Notes: generated from the letters alone by a model not told the origin. Shown: positions 9,197 through 18,683, numbered from the stretch's first letter. The stretch is 64,000 nt of DNA from Arthrobacter sp. StoSoilB5 (GCF_019977235.1 NZ_AP024646.1:2418001-2482000); one strand, 5' to 3'. Made by a program: numbers and translations.

Positions 9197-9681
9197 ACCA
9201 CCTCAGACAGCGCCACCGCATCATTCCATCACAAATGCATACGACGACGGCGTAGAGAAATCCCAGCAGTAATGCCGGCCCGACACCGGGGGAGCTGATC
9301 GTCGCCGCTATGGCCCGGAAATGACGATTTTGAACAAAGACTTAACAAGGCTGGACGCTCGGATGGGGGAGAAGCCACGGAGCACCGGCATGATCGGACC
9401 CGCTCAGCATGCCGGGTTTCGGCGTGCATCATAAGTTCATGGGCGCACTCGGAGTCATCGCAGCCCTCAGCAGGCCAGGTCAATCCCGCGCCGAGGAGAT
9501 CAGGGACGTCCTGCTAGCCCGGGCCTCTGCATTATGGGCAACCCTAGGTGGGACCACAAAGAATGCCCAAAATGAAGGGTTGACTGGAGCCTGTCTCGTT
9601 CGAAAAGCAGTCCCATGAGCGGCAGCCCAAGCTGTGCTCGGCGGCAATCAATGAACGCGCGGCAGTAATCAATGAAACAGC
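9197..9681. other. Intergenic strip, partly a decayed regulator gene
   Basis: About 485 bases between convergent genes. Apart from the IclR-like remnant listed separately (9409-9573), I see no supported gene, terminator or repeat here. Confidence 0.5.
9409..9573 (+). pseudogene. C-terminal remnant of an IclR-type regulator
   Basis: A short open stretch encodes KFMGALGVIAALSRPGQ and EEIRDVLLARASALWATLGG, which resembles the end of the IclR effector-binding domain (typically VAALGV.GPSSR ... ARAAELSARLGG). No HTH and no upstream part of the domain are present, so it is a fragment of a lost regulator, perhaps of the neighbouring catabolic genes. The match is by eye only. Confidence 0.4.
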
Positions 9682-11004
9682 TCACACCCGGCCCAAGGCG
9701 ACGATGTCCTCGAGGAATTCTCGATGGACCTGCTCGCTCACGGTGGTGCGTGTATCGGCGATCGCGTCGAGGTAGTCCTGCTTGACCGGGCCCTTGCGTC
9801 CGTTCGACGAGGCGCCTGAGGCGCGGGCCGAACCGCCCGAAGCACCACCGCCGTCGTACACTGCCTTCTCCAAAGCGCGCTGGGACGCGCTTCGCGCGGC
9901 GAACTCGATGTCCGCGGGCGAAAAGCCCTTGGTACGCTCCACCAGCCCGGCTACATCAACCGAGTCCACTATGGTTGCGGGGATGAAACGCTGCCATATG
10001 GCTTCGCGGGCGTGGACGTCCGGTAGTCCGATAGGGATGACATAGTCAAAGCGGCCGTGGCGGAGGAATGCCGTGTCCAAGGCGCGGATGAAGTTTGTTG
10101 CGCAGACCAGGAGGCGGCCGGGTTGTTCGCGGAAGGCCGGGATGATCTTGAGCAGCTCGTTGGTGACGCCCTGCAGCGGAGACGGCGGATCGCCCGCGCG
10201 CTGCGACGCGATCTCCTCCACCTCGTCGATGAACACCACAGCGTGTTCCAGCTCAGCGATTTCCAGGAACGTCTCACGCAGCGCAGCGGCCAGGCCCTTG
10301 GGGTCAGCGGCCAACCGCGAGGGGAAGACCTCCACGAACGGCCACTCCAACCGCGACGCGATGGCCTTGGCGAAGGTCGTCTTGCCGGTACCTGGCGGAC
10401 CGAACAGCACGACGGCCCGCGGCGGCACCACGCCATACTCGTCGGCGAGGTCGGCTTCGGCCAGGGGCAGGACCAACCGGCGCTCCAGGAGTTCCTTTTC
10501 ATGCTTCATCCCGGCCACGTTCTGCCACAGATCACGCGCCAGGATCCTGCCACCGAGCAGGCTCAGCGGCTCCAACTCCTGACGCTGCACGGGAATGGTG
10601 CGCTCGAAATAGCGCGGGTTCTTCTTCACCACGAAACCGCGGCCCAGGAACGCTTCAACGCGCGTCTCCGTTTCGGGCATGAGTGCGGACAACTTGTTGA
10701 GCCCGTGCGGAGCCATCCGGTTCTCGACGGCGGCCAGCAGCGAAGTGCCGATGCCGTGGCCGCGGAACTCTGTCAGTGTGGCCAGAAAAACCACCCAGCC
10801 TTGGTCGTGCGCGGCGCGTCCCACGGCGGCACCCACCACCTGGTCGCCGTGGACCGCAACCACCGCATGGTCTTTTTCACATGACGCCAGTACCTCTGAG
10901 AGTGCATAGACGGGCTCAACACCGTCAGCCTTGAGCGACTCCCAAAGGTGCAGAATGCCGTCCAGATCGGACGAGTGGAAGTCCCTGATGCGCCAATTGA
11001 CCAT
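9682..11004 (-). CDS. GNAT acetyltransferase fused to an AAA+ ATPase
   Basis: Two-domain protein of about 440 residues. Residues 1-150 form a GNAT acetyltransferase domain with the acetyl-CoA pyrophosphate loop EFRGHGIGTSLL (about 79-90). Residues 170-440 form an AAA+ module with Walker A GPPGTGKT (202-209), Walker B VVFIDE (256-261), the sensor region VCATNF and an arginine-finger region FLRHGRFD. The acidic/serine-rich GGGASGGSARASG linker precedes the last helices. ATG at 11004 is chosen for GGGGAG upstream; longer starts (11028, 11103) are possible. It lies 80 bases after an Lrp regulator and near polyamine-type catabolic genes. Acetylation of an amine or protein with ATP-driven remodelling is a guess; the true role is unknown. 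Confidence 0.85.
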   Translation of the reverse strand: MVNWRIRDFHSSDLDGILHLWESLKADGVEPVYALSEVLASCEKDHAVVAVHGDQVVGAAVGRAAHDQGWVVFLATLTEFRGHGIGTSLLAAVENRMAPHGLNKLSALMPETETRVEAFLGRGFVVKKNPRYFERTIPVQRQELEPLSLLGGRILARDLWQNVAGMKHEKELLERRLVLPLAEADLADEYGVVPPRAVVLFGPPGTGKTTFAKAIASRLEWPFVEVFPSRLAADPKGLAAALRETFLEIAELEHAVVFIDEVEEIASQRAGDPPSPLQGVTNELLKIIPAFREQPGRLLVCATNFIRALDTAFLRHGRFDYVIPIGLPDVHAREAIWQRFIPATIVDSVDVAGLVERTKGFSPADIEFAARSASQRALEKAVYDGGGASGGSARASGASSNGRKGPVKQDYLDAIADTRTTVSEQVHREFLEDIVALGRV

Positions 11005-11084
11005 GGCTGTCTCCCCGGTGATTCGCATCGTGACGTGAGGCACCGCTGCGGCATAGAAATTGGGTGTGTTCGAGCGCGGCCGGC

Positions 11085-11558
11085 TCAGTTGCCGACGCCC
11101 CATCCGTAGGCGAGCTTATGGGCTTCAAGAACGAAGAACGTCTCAGTGGACTGAACGCCCGGAACGAGTTGAAGGCGCTCGTAGAGAAACTCGGTGTAGT
11201 GCGGCAGATCCCGGCAGACTACTTCGACCATGACATCAAAAGTCCCTGCGGTGAGGATGACATAGCTGGTCTCCGGAAACTCTGCCAAGCTTTTGCAGAC
11301 ATCCCGGCCAGTGCCTGGCGCGCATTTAAGGCCCACCATGGCCAGCCTGTCGAAGCCGATGGCCAAGGGATTGGCGATTCCGACGATCTGCAGTATCCCC
11401 GATTCTTCGAGTCTCTGGACACGGTAGCGAACTGAAGAGGCGGGGATGCCCGATTCATCGGCTATCTCTTTGAAGGGTTTGCGGCCATTAAGCTGCAAGG
11501 CAGCTATGAGTTGACGATCGACGTCGTCCAAGCGGGATCCGCCGTTGTGCTGTTCCAT
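11085..11558 (-). CDS. Lrp/AsnC family transcriptional regulator
   Basis: DNA-binding regulator with an N-terminal winged HTH (DDVDRQLIAALQLNGR, SGIPASSVRYRVQRLEESG) and a C-terminal RAM ligand domain (AGTFDVMVEVVCRD), 157 residues. ATG at 11558 is chosen because GGAGG lies six bases upstream; the frame is open to 11624. Lrp proteins respond to amino acids or related amines and usually control neighbouring transport and catabolic genes, here the aldehyde dehydrogenase and perhaps the divergent permease operon. Twin palindromes upstream are candidate binding sites. Confidence 0.92.
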   Translation of the reverse strand: MEQHNGGSRLDDVDRQLIAALQLNGRKPFKEIADESGIPASSVRYRVQRLEESGILQIVGIANPLAIGFDRLAMVGLKCAPGTGRDVCKSLAEFPETSYVILTAGTFDVMVEVVCRDLPHYTEFLYERLQLVPGVQSTETFFVLEAHKLAYGWGVGN

Positions 11559-11673
11559 CGTTGCCTCCGTGCTGTCCTTGCTCCGTGGGCGTGAGGACTG
11601 TTGTTCTTTACCGTCGTCGACCATTTGGCCAGTTTTACCTGCAGTGCGGTGTGGGTCAAATGCAGGGGCACGT

Positions 11674-11702
11674 CCCCAGCTGGGGGTTGACCCCAGCTGG
11701 GG
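11674..11702. promoter_or_regulatory. Two identical 12-bp palindromes upstream of the Lrp gene
   Basis: CCCCAGCTGGGG occurs at 11674-11685 and again at 11691-11702, separated by GTTGA, so their centres are 17 bp apart. They lie between the aldehyde dehydrogenase stop and the Lrp gene, about 115 bases before the Lrp start. They could be paired operator sites or a structured mRNA element; there is no T-run to support a simple terminator. Confidence 0.5.
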
Positions 11703-11744
11703 TTACGGAACGCGTGATGCGTCGGCCTGCTGTCGTGTTGCCCC

Positions 11745-13202
11745 TTACGCGCCCAGGTGGATCACGCCGGTCCGGACATTGGTCATGTCGTTCAATGTGT
11801 AGGCGCCTCCAATTCGACCCCAGCCGGTGCCCTTGCCCCCGGCGCCGCCGAAGGGCATGTTCACATCCCACCAGCCGTTGGAATCGTTGACGACCACCTG
11901 CCCAGTCTCAAGTTCTTCTATGAACCGGTATGCCTTGGTCAGATTTTCCGTGAACACGGCTGACTGCAGTCCGAGGGCGTCGGCGTTGGCAATGCGCAGG
12001 ATATCGTCGTCGTCAGCGCCGGTGAGGACGGGCAGGACAGGCCCAAAGGATTCCTCGCGGGAGAGCAGGCTGTCCTCAGTCACGCCGTCCACCACCGTGA
12101 ACGGGTAGTACAGGTCAGTCGGGAACCCCGTCTGCCGGGCACCACCGAGCAGCACATCCAATCCCCGTGCCCGCGCGTCCGCGAGATGGCGGTCCATCTT
12201 GGCTGCGACACCTTCGTTGTTCAACGGCCCCAGGTTGGTCGCGGGATCAAACGGGTTACCGAGGGACACGGTGGTGGAGTACTTCAGCACGGCTTCGATG
12301 AAGTCGTCGTGAACGTTGCGGTGAACGATTACCCGCTCCGTAGCGCAGCAGACCTGTCCCGCGCAGAAAAAGGCGCCGTCTACTGCGGCTTTTGCGGCTC
12401 GGGCTATGTTGGCATCTTCGAGGACGACAACGGGGCCGTTGCCGGAGCATTCCATGATCGATGGTTTCAGGCCAGCCGTAGCTTGAATCTTGGCCCCGGT
12501 AGCTGAGGACCCGATGAATCCGATGGCGTCGATGCCCGGGTGGGCGACAAGTTTCCCGCCGAAATCGCCCTCGCCCGGCAGGATGCTGACCAAACCGTCC
12601 GGGACGCCTGCTTCGAGGAGCGCGTCCATTGCTGCAAGCACGGTAAGGGATGTGTGGCTTGGCGGTTTGACGATGTGTGCGTTCCCCGTTGCCAAGCCGG
12701 GTGCTACGAACTCGGCAAACATGAGCAATGGAAAGTTCCATGGCGTGATGATGGCCCAGACGCCCATTGGCGCATGGAACGTGAACATTCGTTTGGCGGT
12801 GTCGTTCGACGGAAGTGTTTCGCCATGCTGACGGACGGCATCTTCGGCGTGCAGGTGGAACAGTTGAGCGGCTTCCTTGACATCTGCGATGGATTCGGCG
12901 AGGGGTTTGCCCTGCTCCAGCGTTTGTAGACGTGCAAGCTCATCGATCCGGCGTTCCAGCGCGTCACCGATGCGGTGATTGATTTCGGCGCGTTTCCATA
13001 CGCCGAGTTTTCGCCAGGCGGCCTGGGCCTCGTGGGCTTTGCGTACGGCTGTGTCGAGTTCGGTCTGGCCAGGGATGGGGAGGGTGGCGATTGCCTGACC
13101 GGTGACGGGGCTGCGCACTTCGAAGCTCTCGCCGGTGCTCCCGTCGCTGAATTGTCCGGCGATGAAGAGCTGGGTCCGAGGGGGAGTCGGCATTTCTGAC
13201 AT
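11745..13202 (-). CDS. Aldehyde dehydrogenase family protein
   Basis: NAD(P)-dependent aldehyde dehydrogenase, about 485 residues. Conserved pieces: ITPWNFPLLMFAE, the cofactor-loop FIGSSATGAKIQ, the general base in MECSGNGPVVVLEDAN, the catalytic cysteine region FFCAGQVCCATERV (a CC pair), and the C-terminal FGGAGGKGTGWGR. ATG at 13202 gives the usual N-terminus; the frame is open to 13238. It is divergent from the APC permease operon and precedes the Lrp gene. In this context it probably oxidises an amino-aldehyde from amine breakdown; the substrate is not readable from sequence. Confidence 0.9.
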   Translation of the reverse strand: MSEMPTPPRTQLFIAGQFSDGSTGESFEVRSPVTGQAIATLPIPGQTELDTAVRKAHEAQAAWRKLGVWKRAEINHRIGDALERRIDELARLQTLEQGKPLAESIADVKEAAQLFHLHAEDAVRQHGETLPSNDTAKRMFTFHAPMGVWAIITPWNFPLLMFAEFVAPGLATGNAHIVKPPSHTSLTVLAAMDALLEAGVPDGLVSILPGEGDFGGKLVAHPGIDAIGFIGSSATGAKIQATAGLKPSIMECSGNGPVVVLEDANIARAAKAAVDGAFFCAGQVCCATERVIVHRNVHDDFIEAVLKYSTTVSLGNPFDPATNLGPLNNEGVAAKMDRHLADARARGLDVLLGGARQTGFPTDLYYPFTVVDGVTEDSLLSREESFGPVLPVLTGADDDDILRIANADALGLQSAVFTENLTKAYRFIEELETGQVVVNDSNGWWDVNMPFGGAGGKGTGWGRIGGAYTLNDMTNVRTGVIHLGA

Positions 13203-13408
13203 GGTGGTGCATCTCCAAGGGTAGGCACTATGGTGCAAATCACACTAAACCTCCCGCTTTGCGCTGTCAACCAAAATTGCTAAATGTTCTTGTTCTAAAC
13301 ACAAAGTTTTCATGATCTATTGACGCATGCAGCGAATCGGATCAATATGTATTGCGGCCGTCACAGGAAATCTGACCGCGCCCCGCCCCCCAATCCATCG
13401 GAGATATC

Positions 13409-14845
13409 ATGTCAGGACAAATGCAGCCGCCGCCCGAGGTGGAACTGCCCAAGAAAATGCGCTGGTTCGACGGTTTCGCAATGTCGATGACCATGCCAGC
13501 CGCCCTTATCGCAACGCTCGGCGCGTCCGTAGCCGGCCTGGGAGGCTGGGGAGCTGCCGTGCTGTGGGCGGCGTCGATGATCCTGGCCATGGGTGTGAAC
13601 TGGATTTACATGGAACTCTCCACCATGTTTCCCGACTCGTCCGGCGGAATCGCGCACTACGCCGCAGAGGCTTGGAAAAGCCGGGCGCCGTGGGTCGGAC
13701 CGCTCGCCAGCGTCGGGTATTGGCTGCCCTGGGGCACGAACCTGGCCACCTACGGCGCCGTCACCGGCGCGCTCGTTCAGGCGCAGTGGTTCCCCGGTCA
13801 CGACTGGGTGTTGTTTTTCGGGCCGGTCTCCATCACCTTCCCGATCCTGGTCGGCCTGATCGTCATCTTCGTCCTGTATGGCATCAACCTGGCGGGCGTA
13901 CGCATGACCATGGCGTTCGTCTACGTCACTGCCGCCATTCTGATGATCCCGCTGTTCGTTTTCATCGTGCTGCCACCATTCCAGGCCGGGTGGGCACCGA
14001 TGGACCTCTCCTGGAACCTTCACGGTTTCGAAGGGCTGCACACAGCTCTGGTGTGGATGTACATCATGGCGTGGACCACTTTTGGAGTGGAAGTCTGCGC
14101 AACATTTGCGCCCGAGTACCGGGACTCCGTGAAGGACACCACTAAGGCGATCAAGGCCGCCGTTCTATTCTGCTTGGGAGTGTTCTTCCTGATCCCCATC
14201 ACCCTGGGTGGTTACGCGGGTGAAGCGGCCATCGCCGATGACCCCGCGACGTTCTTCATTGCGAGCTTCGCCAAGATGATAGGTGGCGCCTCCGACTTCA
14301 TGGTGCTGTGCCTGATCGCTTCCCTCCTGCTGATCATGTTGACCTCCGTTGCCGATGCTTCGCGCGTGCTCTTCAACATGGGCAAGGAAGGCATGACATT
14401 CCGCAGTGTGGGCAGGCTCAATCGCCGCGGCGTACCGGTACGGGCACTCAACGTCATGCTGGTGATGAACATATTGGTGCTCGTGGTGCTGCAGTCGCCT
14501 CTGGCCATCATCGTCACAGGCAACCTCGGCTACATCCTCACCCACATTCTGGCGGTGTCCGGCTTCCTGCTCCTGCGTAAGGACCGCCCCGATGCCACGA
14601 GGCCCGTCAAGCTGCCTCGGTTCTTCGTTCCGCTGGCCTGGGTCCTGGCTGCGATCATGGCGCTGATTTTGGTTGTCGGCGCGACGGGCTTCGCCGTGAC
14701 TGGATACGGAGGCTACAAGGAGCTGGGAATCGCGGTATCAGTGCTGTCCGCGGGCGTTGTGATCTGGTGGTTTGTCACCGGCCGCCGCTACAGGCGAGAC
14801 CGCCCGTCGGTGGAGTCGGAGTCATCCAACAAGACGAAGGTCTGA
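13409..14845 (+). CDS. APC superfamily amino acid/amine permease
   Basis: Polytopic permease of 478 residues with about twelve hydrophobic segments and the APC-type N-terminus (LIATLGASVAGLGGWGAAV; TMFPDSSGGIAHYAAEA). ATG at 13409 is preceded by GGAGA. It heads a plus-strand operon with an SMR transporter, a FAD oxidase, a cupin and an aldehyde dehydrogenase, so it probably imports the amine or amino acid degraded by these enzymes; a PuuP-like putrescine role is possible but unproven. It is divergent from the other aldehyde dehydrogenase across a 206-bp promoter region. Confidence 0.9.
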   Translation: MSGQMQPPPEVELPKKMRWFDGFAMSMTMPAALIATLGASVAGLGGWGAAVLWAASMILAMGVNWIYMELSTMFPDSSGGIAHYAAEAWKSRAPWVGPLASVGYWLPWGTNLATYGAVTGALVQAQWFPGHDWVLFFGPVSITFPILVGLIVIFVLYGINLAGVRMTMAFVYVTAAILMIPLFVFIVLPPFQAGWAPMDLSWNLHGFEGLHTALVWMYIMAWTTFGVEVCATFAPEYRDSVKDTTKAIKAAVLFCLGVFFLIPITLGGYAGEAAIADDPATFFIASFAKMIGGASDFMVLCLIASLLLIMLTSVADASRVLFNMGKEGMTFRSVGRLNRRGVPVRALNVMLVMNILVLVVLQSPLAIIVTGNLGYILTHILAVSGFLLLRKDRPDATRPVKLPRFFVPLAWVLAAIMALILVVGATGFAVTGYGGYKELGIAVSVLSAGVVIWWFVTGRRYRRDRPSVESESSNKTKV

Positions 14846-14869
14846 CTCCCAAAGGGGAAAGGAACCGCA

Positions 14870-15235
14870 ATGCACTGGCTCTTCTTGACGGCTGCCATTC
14901 TGTGCGAGGTCGCCGCAACCGCTCTTTTGAAGGCCTCCGCCGGCTTCACCAAACCCTGGCCCACAGTCGGCATGATCGCCGGGTATGCCCTCTCGTTCTA
15001 CCTTCTAAGTTTCGCCTTGCGGTCCCTCACCATTGGCACCACCTACGCCATTTGGTCCGCCGCCGGAACCGTCCTCATCGCGGTCATCGGAGTCTTGGCG
15101 TTCAGCGAAAGACTTACCGTCCTCCAACTGATCGGAATTGCTGTGACGATTGCCGGCGTCGTCCTTATCAACTTGGGTGAAGCGCCGATCAGCAGCCCGA
15201 GTCCAACCACACAAGATACGTCGGTCCATCACTAG
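14870..15235 (+). CDS. Small multidrug resistance (SMR) family transporter
   Basis: Four-TM protein of 121 residues in the EmrE/SugE family. The essential membrane glutamate is in ILCEVAATALLKAS (about residue 13), with TYAIWSAAGTVLIAVIG later. It starts 24 bases after the permease stop with GGGGAAAGG upstream. Located inside an amine-catabolic operon, it may export guanidinium-like or amine by-products instead of drugs; that is inference from position. Confidence 0.9.
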   Translation: MHWLFLTAAILCEVAATALLKASAGFTKPWPTVGMIAGYALSFYLLSFALRSLTIGTTYAIWSAAGTVLIAVIGVLAFSERLTVLQLIGIAVTIAGVVLINLGEAPISSPSPTTQDTSVHH

Positions 15236-15272
15236 CCAGGTGCAAGACAGACAACAAGCAAGGAACCGAGAA

Positions 15273-16703
15273 ATGATTAGCTATGACCGTGCCGAGGCAG
15301 CCGCCACGGCGGCCAACATCGACGAAGCATTGGCGACGGCGGCGCCCCTCCCGTACTGGCTTGACCACCCGGATCGGCCGGATGCCCTGCCACATTTGTC
15401 AGCCGATACTTCCGCGGATCTGGCGATTGTGGGCGGCGGCTACACGGGGTTGTGGACTGCCCTTCTGGCCAAAGAACGTGATCCGGGCAGACGCGTGGTG
15501 CTGCTTGAGGGGCAGCGCATTGGCTGGGCTGCCTCTGGACGTAACGGCGGCTTCTGCGAACCGTCGCTGACCCACGGCGCAGCCAATGGCCAGCGGCACC
15601 TGCCCGGAGAAGTCCAACTCCTTGACCGGCTGGGCCGGGAGAACATGCGGGAGATCCAGGAGACGGTGCGGCGTTACGGAATCGACTGTGATCTGGAAGT
15701 TACCGGAGTGCTTAAGGTGGCGACAGAACAGCACCAGGTCCCGTGGCTGCTTGACTCCGCTGACGGGGAGCGCACGGAGTATTTTGACCGTGCGGCCATC
15801 GCCGAGGAGATTGCCTCACCTCTTTACCATGCAGGTTTGTGGAAACGCGACGGTGCCCTGATGGTGCATCCCGCCAAACTGGCGTGGGGTATGCGCCGGG
15901 TCTGCCTCGACCTGGGTGTGGAGATCTATGAGCACACCACTGTCGAACGCCTCGAACCGAAAGACGATACCGTGCTTGTGAATACTCCCTCGGCTACGGT
16001 TCGTGCGTCGAAGGTGGCTCTGGCAACTAATGTGTTCCAGCCGCTGCTCAAACGCGCACGCCCGTTCACAGTCCCGGTTTACGACTACGCCCTGATGACG
16101 GAGCCCCTGACCGAGGAACAAATGGACGCGGTTGGCTGGCGAAACCGGCAGGGGGTGACTGACCTGAACAACCGTTTCCACTACTACCGGATCACCCGGG
16201 ACCTCGAAGGACGAAACAGAATCCTTTTTGGTGGCTATGATGCCATCTACAATTTCGGGGGGCGCATGAAGCCAGAATACGAACAGAACGCCGAAACCTC
16301 CCGTAAGCTCGCCGCTCATTTCTTTGCCACCTTCCCTCAATTGGCGGACGTGAAGTTCTCGCACCAGTGGGGTGGCGCAATCGATACCTGCAGCCGGTTC
16401 TTCTCCTTCTTCACCACCGCATACTCCGGCAGGGTGGTCCACTCTGCCGGATACACGGGGCTCGGCGTGGCGGCCACCCGTTTCGGAGCGAGGGTGATGT
16501 TGGATCTGCTTTCCGGCGAGAAGACCCATCTAACGGAGCTACAGTTGGTGAAGAAGAAGCCGATTCCGTTTCCGCCGGAACCGATAGCCTGGCTGGGCGT
16601 ACGACTGATGACCGCCGCGATGGTGAAGGCCGACAGGAACCGGGGCAAGCGCGGGCCGTTCCTCAGGGTCATGGACGCCATTGGAATGGGGTTTGACTCA
16701 TGA
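15273..16703 (+). CDS. FAD-dependent amine oxidoreductase, PuuB-like (DAO family)
   Basis: Flavoenzyme of 476 residues. The dinucleotide-binding motif is LAIVGGGYTGLW, followed by LLEGQRIGWAASGRNGG, a strong signature of gamma-glutamylputrescine oxidase-like proteins. The C-terminal FAD contact is GYTGLGVAATRFGARVM. ATG at 15273 has AAGGAACCGA upstream; the frame runs further upstream without a good start. It probably oxidises a (gamma-glutamyl-)amine to an aldehyde for the dehydrogenase at 17130-18605. The stop overlaps the cupin start. A second paralogue lies at 25652-27049. Confidence 0.9.
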   Translation: MISYDRAEAAATAANIDEALATAAPLPYWLDHPDRPDALPHLSADTSADLAIVGGGYTGLWTALLAKERDPGRRVVLLEGQRIGWAASGRNGGFCEPSLTHGAANGQRHLPGEVQLLDRLGRENMREIQETVRRYGIDCDLEVTGVLKVATEQHQVPWLLDSADGERTEYFDRAAIAEEIASPLYHAGLWKRDGALMVHPAKLAWGMRRVCLDLGVEIYEHTTVERLEPKDDTVLVNTPSATVRASKVALATNVFQPLLKRARPFTVPVYDYALMTEPLTEEQMDAVGWRNRQGVTDLNNRFHYYRITRDLEGRNRILFGGYDAIYNFGGRMKPEYEQNAETSRKLAAHFFATFPQLADVKFSHQWGGAIDTCSRFFSFFTTAYSGRVVHSAGYTGLGVAATRFGARVMLDLLSGEKTHLTELQLVKKKPIPFPPEPIAWLGVRLMTAAMVKADRNRGKRGPFLRVMDAIGMGFDS

Positions 16704-17059
16704 TGGCCGGCCTCTTGACTCCCGGGCAGGCACTTAACGTCAACGCCGTCGCCTTGCGCCACGAGCAGGTACCGGCAGACCAGGTGGCAAAAGGCGCACC
16801 CAGCACCGGCCTGCATGACCTCGGAACGTTCGGCGGCCTCAAGCTTGGCATCTGGGAAATGTCCGAAGGCGGGATGTATGACGTCGAGATGGACGAGGTC
16901 TTCCTGGTCACTTCCGGACGGGCCACGGTGACCCTGCACGGAGGGACTGCGACTTCATCGCTCGAACTCAGCCCGGGGAGCCTGGTCAGGCTCGCCGCCG
17001 GCATGCGCACAACCTGGATCGTGCAGGAGCCGCTTCGCAAGCTCTATCTGGCACCGTAG
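16700..17059 (+). CDS. Cupin domain protein
   Basis: Single-domain cupin of 119 residues (GIWEMSEGGMYDVEMDEVFLV ... LELSPGSLVRLAAGMRTTW), DUF861/EutQ-like. Its ATG overlaps the FAD oxidase stop by four bases, so it is translationally coupled to it. Such cupins often accompany PuuB-like oxidases; whether this one is an enzyme, a sensor or a scavenger of reactive intermediates is unknown. Confidence 0.85.
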   Translation: MMAGLLTPGQALNVNAVALRHEQVPADQVAKGAPSTGLHDLGTFGGLKLGIWEMSEGGMYDVEMDEVFLVTSGRATVTLHGGTATSSLELSPGSLVRLAAGMRTTWIVQEPLRKLYLAP

Positions 17060-17129
17060 CCCGAACAAACTAACCGCAGCGGTCCCGCTCCGGCCCTAAT
17101 ACCATTCCTTTCATAACAGGAGCTTCCTG

Positions 17130-18605
17130 ATGCATCAGTTCATCGACGGCCACTTCCGCATGGGATCAGGCGACGACGCCAAGAGAGTCACCCCGGTGAC
17201 CGGTGAAATTGCCGAGATCATCCGCTACGCAAACACGGGGGATGTCGATGTTGCTGTTGCCTCGGCGAAGCGCGCCTTTGATGACTGGTCGCGCTGGACA
17301 CCCGGCGAACGCTCGGACGCGATCCAGCGCCTGGCGACCGAACTCAGTTGCCGCAGCGACGAACTCGCCGCCGTTGAAACTGCCCAGACCGGCAAGTCCC
17401 TGAGGTTGTCCGCGGGGTTCGACGTTCCGGGCACCGTTGACAATGCCACATTCTTCGCCGGCGCCGCCCGGCATTTGCAGGGCCTTGCGGCAGGCGAATA
17501 CGGGGCAGGGGGAACATCCATGATCCGGCGTGAAGCCATCGGGGTGGTCGGCTCCATCGCTCCGTGGAACTACCCGCTCCAGATGGCAGGCTGGAAGATC
17601 CTGCCGGCCATCGCGGCCGGCAACACCATCGTCCTGAAACCCTCCGAGCTCACCCCGGGAACAAGCCTCCTGTTCGCCGAAACGGTCAAGGCCGCCGGCA
17701 TCCCCGACGGCGTCGTAAACATCGTTACAGGCACCGGGGCTGTGGTCGGCGAGCATCTCGTCAGGCACCCTGACGTGGCAATGGTGTCCTTCACCGGTTC
17801 CACGAGCGTGGGACGGCACATTATGGGAGTCGCCAGCGCTACGGCCAAACGGGTACATCTGGAACTCGGCGGCAAGGCGCCTTTCCTGGTCTTTGACGAC
17901 GCCGACATTGAAGCAGCAGCCCACGGCGCCGTCGCCGCATCCGTCATCAACGCAGGCCAGGACTGCACTGCCGCCACCCGGGCCTATATTCAGTCGTCAG
18001 TGTTTACGGAATTCACGGCGCGGGTGGCCGAGTTGATGAACCAGGTGGTCCTGGGGGACCCGGCAGACCCTCGCACGGATCTGGGCACGCTGATCACGCA
18101 CGCACATCGGGACAGAGTATCCGGTTTTGTTGAACGGGCCCGGGGCTACGGGGCGCGCATCCTCGCGGGAGGGCATGCGCCGGGAGGGGAGCTGTCGGCG
18201 GGCGCTTTCTACCGGCCCACCCTGGTGGTGGACGTCGCGCAGGACTCGGAAATAGTGCGGGAAGAGATCTTCGGGCCGGTACTGACCGCACTCCCGTTCA
18301 ATTCTGATGACGATGGCATCGTCTTGGCCAATGACACCCCCTACGGGCTCGCCGCATCTGCCTGGACCCATGACCTGGGCAGGTCCCTCCGCGCGGGCAG
18401 GGAGCTTCAGTCAGGCTGCGTCTGGATCAACGAGCACATCCCGATCGTCTCGGAGATGCCCCATGGAGGCTTTAAGGCCTCCGGCTTCGGCAAGGACATG
18501 TCGTCCTACTCGCTGGAGGAATACACGAACGTCAAACACGTCGTTATGAATGGCGAACAAACGGCACACAAGACATGGCACGACATTATTTTCAGCAAGC
18601 AGTAA
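17130..18605 (+). CDS. Aldehyde dehydrogenase, gamma-aminobutyraldehyde/betaine-aldehyde type
   Basis: NAD-dependent dehydrogenase of 491 residues. Conserved parts are SIAPWNYPLQMAGWK, FTGSTSVGRHIM, HLELGGKAPFLVFDDAD (general-base glutamate), INAGQDCTAATRAYI (catalytic cysteine) and EMPHGGFKASGFGKDMS. It best fits the aminobutyraldehyde/betaine aldehyde group. It starts at ATG 17130 with ACAGGAGC upstream and follows the cupin by 70 bases, ending the operon. Expected role: oxidise the aldehyde released by the upstream FAD oxidase. Assignment to GABA formation is inferred. Confidence 0.9.
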   Translation: MHQFIDGHFRMGSGDDAKRVTPVTGEIAEIIRYANTGDVDVAVASAKRAFDDWSRWTPGERSDAIQRLATELSCRSDELAAVETAQTGKSLRLSAGFDVPGTVDNATFFAGAARHLQGLAAGEYGAGGTSMIRREAIGVVGSIAPWNYPLQMAGWKILPAIAAGNTIVLKPSELTPGTSLLFAETVKAAGIPDGVVNIVTGTGAVVGEHLVRHPDVAMVSFTGSTSVGRHIMGVASATAKRVHLELGGKAPFLVFDDADIEAAAHGAVAASVINAGQDCTAATRAYIQSSVFTEFTARVAELMNQVVLGDPADPRTDLGTLITHAHRDRVSGFVERARGYGARILAGGHAPGGELSAGAFYRPTLVVDVAQDSEIVREEIFGPVLTALPFNSDDDGIVLANDTPYGLAASAWTHDLGRSLRAGRELQSGCVWINEHIPIVSEMPHGGFKASGFGKDMSSYSLEEYTNVKHVVMNGEQTAHKTWHDIIFSKQ

Positions 18606-18683
18606 CTAGCCCACCCGGGCCTGCGGCAGCTTCGCCAGGCAAGTCTCAGCAGGCGCCTCGCTAGGATAAACGTAGGGAGCTCA

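Noticed and set aside
10057-10884. 275-codon plus-strand frame opposite the GNAT-AAA gene
   Set aside because: Antisense shadow of a gene with recognisable domains.
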